Below, piece by piece: positions 35,501 to 45,500 of a stretch of 64,000 nucleotides of DNA. Made by a program: the position numbers and the translations under genes. The stretch's first letter is position 1, and each line of letters opens with the position of its first letter. The notes under the pieces are model-generated. The model had not been told where the DNA came from and did not search any database. It saw only the letters and a program-made list of their open reading frames with translations. Source of the stretch: Temnothorax longispinosus (taxonomy: Eukaryota; Arthropoda; Insecta; Hymenoptera; Formicidae); NCBI RefSeq assembly GCF_030848805.1, contig NC_092367.1, positions 8,835,019 through 8,899,018 on the forward strand, written 5' to 3'.

Positions 35501-36184
35501 AATGACCAAGGATGCCAATATCACCGCTGAGGTAAAAATTTAATTAAATCAGCTAAGAGAGAGGAAAAAGGGATAGGAAATAAAACATTAATTAATTAAA
35601 GAACAATCCGAGGCTGTTTCTATTTTCTAATTCAATTGTTTGATTTTTAGGCAAACTATAAAGTTGGCCAGGCGAAAACTAATGTGACTCTGGCGTCACA
35701 GCAAGTTGATAAGGCCTTATTAGAGGTTGCCGCAATTATCAGGGAACTCGAGAATCTACCAGAAATCGGTGAGTTCAAATCTCTCTCTACAATCACTTGA
35801 CCTTTAAATTTTATATTCGTCTATCTCTAATATATATAAAAGTCTATTTCTAGATTTTGTTCTATAGTCATAAATATACTTGTTTATATTATTAGTTATT
35901 GCGAGTTTGATCATTTTTCTTGAACAAAACTTTTATTTTGCAATTTAGACGATGCCGATTTGAATCGCTTAGAAGAACGTTTAGTTGCCGCTGAGAAAGA
36001 AATAAAGGCTGCCAATCTGGATCAACGAATTCGCGCATTGACGGATGCGAAAAATCTACAAACGCAGTGGGTTAAAAATTATGAAGATGAGGTTAGCAGA
36101 CTGCGAATCGAAGTGGAGAACATTGATGATATTCGAAAGGCTTTACCAACTGATTGTTATCAACGCGTCCGTCTTGAGCCTTGA
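15960..36184 (+). CDS. LanB2: Laminin subunit gamma (LanB2), complete, 23 coding exons
   Basis: Secreted gamma chain of the laminin heterotrimer in basement membranes. Exons: 15960-16109, 19993-20251, 21308-21609, 21916-22121, 22555-22658, 24439-24627, 26984-27209, 27552-27981, 28046-28403, 28725-28913, 29089-29274, 29396-29598, 29790-30005, 30239-30509, 31596-31774, 32044-32174, 32704-32814, 33253-33451, 34533-34770, 34894-35069, 35349-35531, 35651-35768, 35949-36184. They sum to 4860 nt, or 1619 residues, matching the family's roughly 1600. Order: signal peptide (1 to about 20), LN domain (about 44-282, ending near LNTFGDEVF), Cys-rich LE repeats, laminin IV domain (about 505-690), more LE repeats to about 1040, then heptad coiled coil to the end. 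The nidogen site reads NIDLNAV (Asp835, Asn837, Val839). Cys1610 near the C-terminus fits the beta-gamma disulfide, and Glu1618 is penultimate. Intron 3 uses a GC donor. Many introns hold mobile elements. Confidence 0.96.
16499..16748. mobile_element. MITE in LanB2 intron 1
   Basis: The ends AATCAACCAAATCTTAA and TTAAGATTTGGTTGATT, and the adjacent ATATATGAAATAGGGGTAGA block, are mirrored across about 250 bp. There is no coding capacity. Just before it lies a (TG)n tract at about 16428-16462. Further along, at about 16900, GGCCGGTATTCATAGTCGG starts another repeat, related to sequence at about 62107. Confidence 0.75.
18317..19897. mobile_element. TTAA-flanked element containing a second TTAA element
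   Basis: The outer ends read TTAAGGGGGGATTCCAGTTT at 18317 and AAACTGGAATCCTCTCTTAA ending at 19897. Inside lies a complete smaller element, 18868-19269, with its own TTAA ends (TTAAGGGGATGTTAAATACC and TAGCATCCCCTTAA). Both are non-autonomous piggyBac-style insertions in LanB2 intron 1. The nested order shows that the inner one arrived later. A (CA)n tract lies at about 19560-19592. Confidence 0.8.
21610..21915 (+). other. GC-AG intron of LanB2
   Basis: The exon ends ...CTTCAG and is followed by GCAATT. The next exon starts after TTTTATAG with GAATGGGTCC. Joining at the GC donor gives [12 protein letters not shown], the conserved laminin LN sequence, in frame. The nearest downstream GT would add non-conserved residues and break the frame. 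GC-AG introns are a known minor class of the major spliceosome. Confidence 0.8.
22158..22216. repeat. (CA)n/(CACG)n microsatellite
   Basis: A CA-rich simple repeat just after LanB2 exon 4, inside intron 4. It is non-coding. Confidence 0.85.
23489..23534. repeat. (TC)n microsatellite
   Basis: An uninterrupted TC run of about 44 nt in LanB2 intron 5, bordered by ATCTCCCAC on the left and GAGTGGGGAT on the right (a short inverted match). Reading frames across it in several frames are poly-dipeptide artefacts. Confidence 0.9.
24932..25567. mobile_element. TTAA-flanked MITE in LanB2 intron 6
   Basis: The ends are TTAAGGATGTATCACTGGTA and GTGCAATACATCCTTAA, with TTAA at 24932-24935 and 25564-25567. 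The element is about 636 bp with no intact gene. It directly abuts the next element at 25564. Confidence 0.8.
25564..25740. mobile_element. TTAA-family MITE (GGGGATCC family relative)
   Basis: The left end TTAAGAGGATCCTGCCGTCT is mirrored by AGACGGCTTTAGGATT on the right. These ends match the consensus of the elements at 18868, 45103 and 60780. The right-hand TTAA has eroded. The element is about 175 bp. Confidence 0.7.
25746..26018. mobile_element. Long-arm palindromic MITE in LanB2 intron 6
   Basis: Arms of about 100 bp (TTACAATGTATTATT at the left end, AATAATACATTGTAA at the right) surround an unpaired loop of about 65 nt. The arms are nearly perfect, so the element or the duplication is young. 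No coding capacity. Confidence 0.75.
26053..26173. mobile_element. Short MITE with TTA flanks
   Basis: The left end GGCCTGTTCTTTTTAATTGA is mirrored by AGAACAGACCTC at the right, with matching GAACTTCTTGCAC/GTGCAAGAAGTTC inner arms. TTA lies on both sides, a duplication type used by PIF/Harbinger elements. Confidence 0.65.
26223..26473. mobile_element. Harbinger-type MITE, 251 bp
   Basis: The ends AGGTGCCAATTCATGGGACG and CATGAAAAGGCACCT are inverted, flanked by TTA at 26220-26222 and 26474-26476. A 3-bp TTA duplication fits PIF/Harbinger. The right portion (from about 26326) is almost identical to 50784-50939, indicating recent spread. The 61204-61743 element has similar ends and a Harbinger-like coding remnant. 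Confidence 0.8.
26821..26892 (-). pseudogene. tRNA-related sequence (Thr-CGT-like), not functional
   Basis: The minus strand has a pol III A box (TGGTCTAGTGG), an anticodon arm with loop CTCGTAA (anticodon CGT, Thr), and a perfect B box (GGTTCGAGTCC). However, the T stem pairs only two of five bases and the 5' acceptor (GGCGGCG) does not pair with the 3' end (TAGAGCC). It is therefore a degraded tRNA gene or the head of a tRNA-derived SINE. The GC-rich flank to about 26710 may be the rest of that element. Confidence 0.65.
30624..31528. mobile_element. 905-bp element with 8-bp target duplication
   Basis: The ends GGTAAAACCCCTGTTTAGGG and CCCTAAACAGGAGTTTTACC are inverted repeats, continuing through GGAGGCAGCTCC/GGAGCTGCCTCC. 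CTATAAAT occurs on both flanks (30616-30623 and 31529-31536). An 8-bp duplication is shared by hAT and a few other superfamilies, and no transposase is left to decide. The interior has mirrored GC-rich blocks at about 31010-31060 and 31260-31310. It occupies most of LanB2 intron 14. Confidence 0.85.
32200..32456. mobile_element. TTAA-flanked element in LanB2 intron 16
   Basis: It begins TTAACCTTCCATGTGCATAT and ends CGGAGGGTTAA, with TTAA at 32200-32203 and 32453-32456. It contains GTGGGTCTACGGCGTCCG and the TGTAGACAGAT motif, also seen near 11400 and 13843. It is a non-autonomous piggyBac-style relic inserted 25 nt after the exon 16 donor. Confidence 0.65.
32855..33110. repeat. 28S rRNA fragment inside a perfect inverted repeat
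   Basis: Perfect arms of about 83 nt (from CAAATAGGAAACGG at 32855 to TTTAAACG at about 32937, mirrored from CGTTTAAA at 32998 to 33080) enclose a segment starting CTGGGGCGGTACATCTG and ending AAGGCCAGCTCAG (about 32941-32993). That segment is the conserved large-subunit rRNA motif in the peptidyl-transferase half of 28S, recognised from memory. TATCATTTCTAATT occurs immediately before the structure (32841-32854) and again at 33111-33124, a 14-bp direct repeat typical of LINE-mediated insertion. It sits in LanB2 intron 17, 40 nt after the exon 17 donor. The origin of the arms is unknown. Confidence 0.75.
33753..34257. mobile_element. TTAA-flanked element in LanB2 intron 18
   Basis: It starts TTAACCCGTTGACTGTG and ends CCAATGGGTTAA, with TTAA on both sides. 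The start is followed by a duplicated GTGTATGACGRCTATAGCCGC motif (33766 and 33810). Inside, TCAGATTTTCAAAATTC-type segments are mirrored around about 34040. There is no complete gene. Confidence 0.75.
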
Positions 36185-37460
36185 AATTTATCTTTTTACA
36201 CATTATTCATTTTTGTATCATTTTTTAAGAAGTATATTATAAGCTATACGAAATGTTTCAAGTGTATATCCTTAACGTTAAGATTCAAAGATTTAAAACA
36301 TTTTTTTAGGTCAAGGATCTTTTTAAATCGTTAAAACTACGATTTTTTAAAAGAGGATATTAGAATTTTATAATATGATAATATTTAACAATTCAGATTA
36401 GATTTTCCAGCAATAAGCAAACTTCTTAAATAATAACATAAAGATGAACAAGTTTTTATAATCTTCAAAATTTTAAAGAAATCTACTTAATAATTTTAAA
36501 CAAATACACTTAATGATTACTTACATAGATTCTTAATGATAAAAATTTCGTGATTTGCAAGGATACGATTAAGAATTATTTAATAGACTTTTGATACACA
36601 TCTTTTTCCAAGCAAATAAATTTTTATAAATTCTAAATGGCATTCTTAAATAATCTACATAAAAGGCATTTTGCATGTTAGGCTAGGGATGAATTTTGTG
36701 CATAAATACATATGCACGCAATGGCAATAATAAACATTTCATACCAAAGATTCTTTTATAGTATATATGTTTGGATTTATCATTCAATTTACATCTCTTC
36801 TCTATTATATTTGTTATAATGGTTATTAATCATGTATAAATATGTATATAGATTGTGTACATCCATAACATGTAACTGCCATGTCAATGCATGTTAGTGC
36901 ATTATTTGCAATGATATAGAATTTAAGAAAACAATTATGTTAATTTTAGACGTGTTTTTCGGCCTTTACGAGATAGTGGAACAATGAAAAAGAGAATAAC
37001 GTGAGTAATCAAAAAAGTAATAGCAAAGCTATAATTTCTGGGATAATGAAAAGACAAATCGATATAAGAATACAGTTAAAAAATCCATTTTTATATTAAA
37101 ATAGAAATAAAATAAAAGATCTATTTTTTCCTGTATATTAGTAGAAAAACACCGAAAAATATATATATACAGTTTAGAGTAATATAATCATAGCATTTTA
37201 TTATCATAAACAATCATTCATGTTGCTATGAAATTTGCCTAATCACTCAGATAATCGAGACTAGTTTACATATATATTATATTTTTATATAGGCAAGATA
37301 AACAAAATAAAAGAACATTTTTATATGAAAACGTTCTACAGATTGTAATGTTTAAGGAAAATAAATATTTTGAAAGTAATTATAAGGGATAACATTATTA
37401 TCATTAATTATGCATGCTATATAGGAAATTTAAGTGTTAGGTTGATGTTATACAATATTT

Positions 37461-37493
<33 letters not shown>

Positions 37494-38147
37494 CATTTGT
37501 CCTTTTATCTTTTAACTCAATAATATTACTTCCATATTTCTTGCAATTATTCACGAAGTTGATTGAAATGTTTCATAACTTTATATCACACGTGCGTGGA
37601 AAGTGGCCCATTACGCGCGTGTTTTTTGTGCGACAAATAGCCAATTCCACACACGAGAAATTTTCCACTCGAAACAGTGCGGTAATATCTCATTATATTA
37701 TTGGAAGAAAAAATTAGAAAGGATAATATATATCTAAATAACATTTAAAAATTTTTAAAACGTTCGATCAACTTCATAAATCACTAATATCTTCCAAACA
37801 AAGAAAAAACATATTTAAGATTAGAGATGTTTTGTTAGCGAAGAAACAATTTTAATATATTTTATATATTACATAACATTATAACTATAATATATGATAT
37901 GAATATATATACTTAATTAGTTTATATAGGCAATTATAGAAAATACTATTGCATTTATTACTGGTGAATGACATTTAAGAGAAGACCATTATAAATTATT
38001 ATAACTCTGTATTTATTTCTAATATTCATAAAATTTCACTATCAGTAATAGGTCAAACGGACTTAGATTACACTTAAAGCTACAAAAGAAATCTTTATCA
38101 TAGGAAAGGAAAAAAGAGGGAAGAAGCTGGAAGAGACGAGAGATGAT
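36185..38147. other. 3' regions of convergent LanB2 and syntaxin-6
   Basis: A+T-rich sequence between the LanB2 stop (+) and the syntaxin-6 stop (-). It holds the 3' UTRs of both genes; several AATAAA signals are present (for example near 36616 and 37361) but none can be chosen. A (TA)n stretch lies at about 37463-37492. No other exon is seen. Confidence 0.6.
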
Positions 38148-41100
38148 TCATTTAATTATGAATAAAATGATTAAAAACACCAATATAGCAGTCAACACTC
38201 CAATGGCTACCCATTGTCCCCGATCTAAAACAAACGGAAAGTAACATCACATGCGTCACTCGAGATTCTTACGAGATCGATGCGAATCACGAGATTAAAT
38301 TGCGATTATGTTTTTTATCGAGACATTCGTGATTAATGATAACATCCTGACAAGATTACGTCGAAATTCTGGAATTTCGACTTTTTGACATTTATTCTCT
38401 TCAAGTTTGCCCGTAAAAAAACATGGCAAAACATTCTTTGTTATTTAACTTTAAACATGGTAAAATTACAGGAATAAAAAAAAACACTATTTTGATGAGA
38501 TCAATATTTATATAATTACTCACGAAATTGTGATCAAAATTTCAAAAATTATTTAGGAACATAACATATCACACATCATTATTACACATTATTGCTACTA
38601 ATTATTATTGCATCTTTAGTATACGTTACTTTAAAAATTTTTTATGAGATTTTTAAAGCATTTGACCAGATACGAATAGATAATTTCGTGAGAAATCAAT
38701 TAAAAAAAAATTAAGGAAGTAGGAATATTTACAGTTGTTTATAGCTCACAATACAAATTGGTTCTTATGTTTTATTCGTCAATGTATTCTATTTCTTTCT
38801 TTTTTCACAATTGGTCGTCGACGAGAAAAAGAGATAACAATAAAACTACATCTTTATTCGATTACATTTACAATCTACGCTCTTCTTTTCAATTCACACA
38901 GATATACTAACTGTCTCATGCAACTGCCTTCGCCATCAAAGAAAAATATATAATTTTTATTATGTGTATGCTTTATATGTATTTTAACACATTTTTCTTA
39001 TACTTTTTTTCAGTTTTGCAAATTTCTTACTCTGGTCATGAAAAAGTTATATTTTTTCACATTCTTCAATTTTAAGATAACCTCTAATAAAATCACTTAT
39101 ACAAGAGTTTTCTGTCTCCTTGAATCTTAATTCTGAAATAAATTAACAATTGTTTGAAAACTTATTTAATTTTTAAATTTCTTTAATTTAAACCTTCAAA
39201 TTTTGTATTTCCAGATTCTTGAAAGTCTTAAATTCTTCGACTATTTTATATTCACGTTTTCTTAAATCTTTAGATTTCGAGCAAGATTTGATTTCTTAGA
39301 CATTATATATACTTCTTTATTCTAAAGTTTTAAAATTGTTGCTTTTTATTTTAATTTTTTACTTTGAAAGTGGGATTCTAATCTTTCAAATCAGCTTCTT
39401 TACATATTTAGATATTTAATTGTTTTTAAATTCATAAATTTTTCAATTATTTTTCATATTTTGTTTTTGTTAATTATGTAAAATGTTTATCTTTTACTAA
39501 AAAAATTATTTGATTTATTTCTTCAATATTCTCACGAATATAGAACTAAGATAGTTTTCAAGATTATCCTGTATTTTTGCAATGCTTAACCCTAGAACAC
39601 CACACTGGGTATAGCACACCTACGTTTGTTATTAAAATACTCGCCGTTTCTATATAGTGAAAGTTAGAAAATCAAAGTGGTAAGGCAAATAAACTTTTGT
39701 TCCCCCTCTACGATTCTTCACGCTGCGCAGCCTCATCTGCCGTAGATGTATGACATGTCATTAAAAACAATGTTGGGTGTGCTACACCCATGTGTGGTGT
39801 GAATGCTTTTACGTCATAGTCAACTTTTGTCATGTCTAAACAATATATTTTTTAAAGAAATAGTTATTTTTTATTTCTTTCTGAAAATTACATTTTTTAC
39901 CTTCAATAAATGAATCTTTTTATATAATACAACGTTAAAAGAAGAAGTAATTTTTTAGAAGCAAATAGCGCTTTTTTGTGAGTCAGAAAATTTCTACTCG
40001 GGCTTTTTCTGAAATTAACTTTTGTTTTTACTTAAATGTTAATCGTAATTATAATGATACAGGCGCGTTCTTGACATTCTGGTGTTTAAATTAAAAAAAA
40101 AAAGACATGTTCAAAAATATCGACTTTTCGAAAAATTATTGATAATTGAAATTACACTGGGTATTATACATATACACCCAGTGGTGGATTCAGGATAAAT
40201 ATGCAGTATAGCGCCAACCTCTCCGATTTTGTTGAAACTTTGTTATTTTGTGTATTTTGGGTTAAAAAAAAGATTCTGAGAAGAAAAATCGTCGCTCATG
40301 TTCCGTTTGTTTATAAGAGGTTTTGCGCAAAGTACGTGCTAATATTCCAAGATATGGGACAAGGGAAGTCCATTTAATTGGATATTTAGCCAAGTTCCAA
40401 TTTAAAAGAAAATTTTGTCGAAATGAACGTATTCCTAATTTTTTAAAAATAATTAGTGAATTGTATCCTATTACGTCATAATTATATATTTCAAAATTAT
40501 AATTGTTAAGATTTTCCACCCGTAAGGCGCGCACTTTGTTTGATTATTGCGCATGCGTATTAATAAAAAAGTAAAAATACATACATAAATTGTCAATTTC
40601 TTACTTACCGACATTGAAATATTATAAATATTAATTATAAACAAATGGAACATGAGCGACGATTTTCCTTCTTAGAATCTTTTTTTCTACCCAAAATACA
40701 CAAAATAAAAAAGTTTCAACAAAATCGGAGAGGTTGGCGCTATACTGCATATTTACTATTTAGGTCTTTGTGTATTGTAATATCTTGAGCTCTAAAATTT
40801 ACATCGGTCGATATAATATATTTATCTACCACGATCTATGCCACAAAACATTACTTGTTTGCATCTAATTAAAGGATCTTATTTTCTTATTTTATTTTCA
40901 TCTTTATTTTATTTCTACTTACAACTAGTGCTAATCGTAATTAGTGAAAAAAGCATAACAAAAATGCAAATCGTGATTAATGTCACTGGATGCCAAAACA
41001 AAAAAATGTTAATAAAGATTTAGATTGTTTCTTTATTAGTAGAGAAAAGCGCCCTATTATGATAGGATCCTAATATGAGATGGCGGGGTTTTTTCATGAT

Positions 41101-42522
41101 GGGTTCAACAGATGGGGCCTATATAGGGCCGTTTAACTTAACATATCTCATGTTAGGATCCTATCTCATATAATAGGGCATTTTCCTTTACTATTTATAA
41201 AATTGGCCAATAATTTACAAAATTTTTCTAAATTATTTCTGGATATTAGAATTTAAAAAAAGAAAGCTACTCAATTGTCTTCAATTATTATATATTATTT
41301 GTTAAAACTGGTTACCAATTATTATTAGTATTAACTCGTTATTAGCCAGTAATAAGTTAATTACTTACTAAAAATTATTAATAAATTCTTGATTTTTAAA
41401 ATTACCAAGGAGTATTTATTAATGAATAACAAAATTACTATTATTAAAATAATTCAATAAACATTTAATTAAAACAAAAATATAATAAAAAATAGAATAA
41501 AAAATGTAATTAATGATACAATAACAAAAAATTATCCTTTTAAAATAATTTAGACATAATTTAGTAAATAATCGTAGAACGAATAATGATATTAGTCCAG
41601 ATTATATAAAACCAAATTTTGCACTAATATATTACAATATCTACATTACATATAAGTTATTCATGTGCAACATCTCCCTTTCTTCAACGATAGAGTTTTA
41701 AACAAATTTAAAACTGATATTTTTCTAATTTAATGAGAAACTGTTGTGTCTCTTTTAAATTTCTAAATATTTCTCCTAAAAATTCTAAAAATTGTGCTTG
41801 TTACATAAAACTCAAATTTGTGCTACAAATATGTAGAATTAAGTACCTATACTCTCCCGATTTTCAATAACCACATTTCCTTCATCTAAACAAATGTTTT
41901 AAAGAATAATTGAATTGTTAAAAAACAATTCAATGACGTCAATAAAAAGTACTGTAACTTTTTAAAACCATTGTTTTTGTATCCTCTTTTTAATTATATA
42001 TATTTTATATTTATATTTATATATATACGTTTGTATATATTTCAACTTATACATTTAACGTTTTATATTTTGCTTGTATTTTTAAAATCATTTAAGATTG
42101 AAAATATATCCAAAAATGCAGTTACAATATCTTTTATCGGTAACCTCAAATTGTTTAAGGGCGCAAGACAATTAACACGACAATTAATCGCTGGAACACA
42201 GAAAACAATTGGCGATCGTAGTTGACAGGGAGGAGAGAGAGGAGGGTTTGTTATCAGAGACGAGATCAGTGACGCTGGATGTCACCGGGGTAGTAGGGGC
42301 GGGAATGTAATTGTTATAGTTACCATTACTCATGTGCAGCACTTTGGCCATCTTCTTCATAGTAGCGTCCAACTTGGAGTCCGTCGTCTCTAATTCATTC
42401 CCAAATTCATCCAACATCCTGCAAAAAAATTTATCTTGACGCGTCATAATAACAATGTAATAAGTAATAATTATTGTTATTATCAATATTATTATTATTA
42501 TATGTATATAATTAATTATATA

Positions 42523-42571
<49 letters not shown>

Positions 42572-45500
42572 CAGTGTTCTGTGACTCGAGGTCCATACAT
42601 TAAGAGCATATTATTCAAATCATTTAGAGTTGAAATTGTTTAATAAATGTATGTCTGTAAATGCTTCCTATCAGAACTACAACCATTGAAAGTTGATGTA
42701 AATATTTGAAAAAAAGAAAGACATTTAATTTAATTTGTTTATTTACAAATGTATTACAAATATATTTACAAATTCTGTTCAAAATTATCTCCTGCAGATT
42801 CAATACAAAATCTTGCCTTGCACAAAAGTGATTTAACAGCTCGATCTACCATACCAGGAGAATTTCTTATTCCCATTGCTGCATCCATAATTCTGTCCAC
42901 AAGTTCATTCCTATTGTAAGATTGTTCTGCATAAACTATTGACTTCATATATGCCCCCAAAGAAAGTAGTCCAAGGATATTTATTTGAAAATGTTTCAAA
43001 TATTTACATCAACTTTCAATTATTGTAATTCTGTTAGAAAGCATTTACAGACATATGTTTATTAAATTTCAACTCTAAATGACTTCAATAACATGTCCTC
43101 AATGTATGGACCTCAAGTTATGGGACACTCTGTATACATATTATTATATTAATTTTATTTATATTTATTACATTATTATAATTATATATAAAGAATACAG
43201 GAAAAAAACGATCAAAGTCTAAACTACATAATATGTAATTTCCAACATTTCAATTACAAGGATGGTCATAATATTGATTTTATAATATTGATATTCTGTG
43301 TATGATCTTTTAAGCAACTGAAGAGAATGATGAAAGAAACATTTGCTTACACAGCTTGTTCATCAAGTTCACTGTTGATTTGCCTGGATACTGTTTTTAA
43401 TGTACCGACTGTTTCTCCAATCATGTCTAACTGTTCGTCCTGCTGCCTTATCATAGCATTCTGCTGCTGCATCGTATCACTGAGAAACTGTCTGTTTGGA
43501 CTATCTATTTCGTTTTCTAGTTTGCTGTATTTAGTAGTGCCATGATTGGCCGGCACTCTTGCTGGGCTGTTGTCCAAAAGTGGCTAAAAATAGATAATAT
43601 ATCAAATATCATAATATAATTATCGTGGATTTATAACAAACACATAAAAATTGTTAAAAAATCAATATAAAATAAATTTACTTTACTTATTTATATACAC
43701 TTTCAGACTGTACATGCACTTATTGCATATCTAACGCTTAAAATTTGATAACTGCTAAGTTATTAATAAAAGGAACACAAATATATGAAATTTATTATAA
43801 ATCAAATAATAAGCAAGGAATAAAAATTGTTTTCTGCAAATTCTCAGAAGCATGATTTTCTCTCCGATAAATACTAGTTATTGCTAAACTTAGTGAAGCT
43901 TAGTAATGAACAATTTGAATACCGTGTATACCATTATCGTTTGCGAGGGTTGGCAAATCAATTTATTAATTCTATAATTACGTAAACCGTCAAAATAACG
44001 CTAATTGATAAGACATGACGAATCACTTCTTTGAGGTTAGAATCACTGAAATGCGTCAACTAGCCCTACATAGCTTAGAAGTGTGTACCTCAGAGTAGAA
44101 TGACCAACACATATTCTCACATGCTGTAATTGTCACTAGCTTACTACAGCTATACGATTGTAGATGGGCAAACATGTCACTGACATAAAGCTAAAGATAA
44201 CTGTGAATTGTGTGTTTATAAACAATTTAATTTTAACTTTAAAAAATCCACGTTTATCATAATAAAAATAATTGAATATAATTATTTTAATATCTTCAAA
44301 ACACATAAGAAAATTATTATTTTTATTAGTTCATCGTTAATTTGTGTTTTTGTGTATAGATAGAGTGAGCATACGAAGAAAAATCTGCAATTCAGAATGT
44401 AGATTTAAATTAAATCTAATAAAAAAATTCGTATTTGATTCAAATTAAAATGCAAACTTGAATTCAAATTTAGACTCCAATTCGCGGCGTATGCTAGGAT
44501 ATAGTGTTTTTGTAATAAAAAGATAGTAGAAACCTTTTACTTTACCCGTATATGTATGTATATACAGGGTGATTCAGAAATACTTGTGCAAACTTTGTGG
44601 ATGAGTTCTTCACATATAAAAAAGAAAAAAATGTATACACATATGTCCGGAAATACCCAGTTTATGAATTATAATCGAAAGATTACTTTCGATAAAAACT
44701 GATAGAATATACATCTACAATGACACATGACCAATGTAATACACCTTTAGTTCAATTGTTTATCTACTTATAATTCAAGCTATATCCACACAAACTTGCA
44801 TAAGCCCATAAACATAAGCATAAGAGAATTGATTGGTCCATATGCATGTGCATAAGGAAATAGACCAATCCGTTTCTTTATGCATATGGTTATGCACCTA
44901 TGCAAGTTTGTCTGGATAGACCTTTAACAAATGCTCAAAATGTCCTCCACCTGCTTCAATGCACGCATGGACACGTCAAATCATAGACTGTCACAGATCC
45001 TTTCAAATATTCAATGAAGGTTGCAGATGATTTTGCAAGCATCTACGATGCGTTGGTGAAGTGTTTCTTCATTTACAATTTTAGTTACATAATGTAGGAC
45101 TTTTAAGGGGATCCTAAACTGATCCAAATTACCGACAATTGCAGGGAAGCTCCAACTTTGAGTAGACTGCACAGAACTTAAAAAAATTTGTACACAATTG
45201 AAATATGCACGAAAATACATCGCGCGAGTGTTGATTTCAAGACAAAAATCGGAAAAAATTTTAAAAATACATTTTTGAGCTGTCACCTACCGTAAACGCC
45301 GTTTGCTTAATACAAGAGTTGTGCAGTTTGTATGTACAAAATAAGATACACGCGCCATTCGTATAATGTGAACAAAGGATACTTTACATGAAAAACTAAA
45401 ATTAAAAACGTAACAAAAAAGTTCGAGCTTTCGCTACTATTTTGTGCAAAAGCACATGCAGGTTGATAGGATAAGCAGTATTGCATGTAGTGAGAGATGG

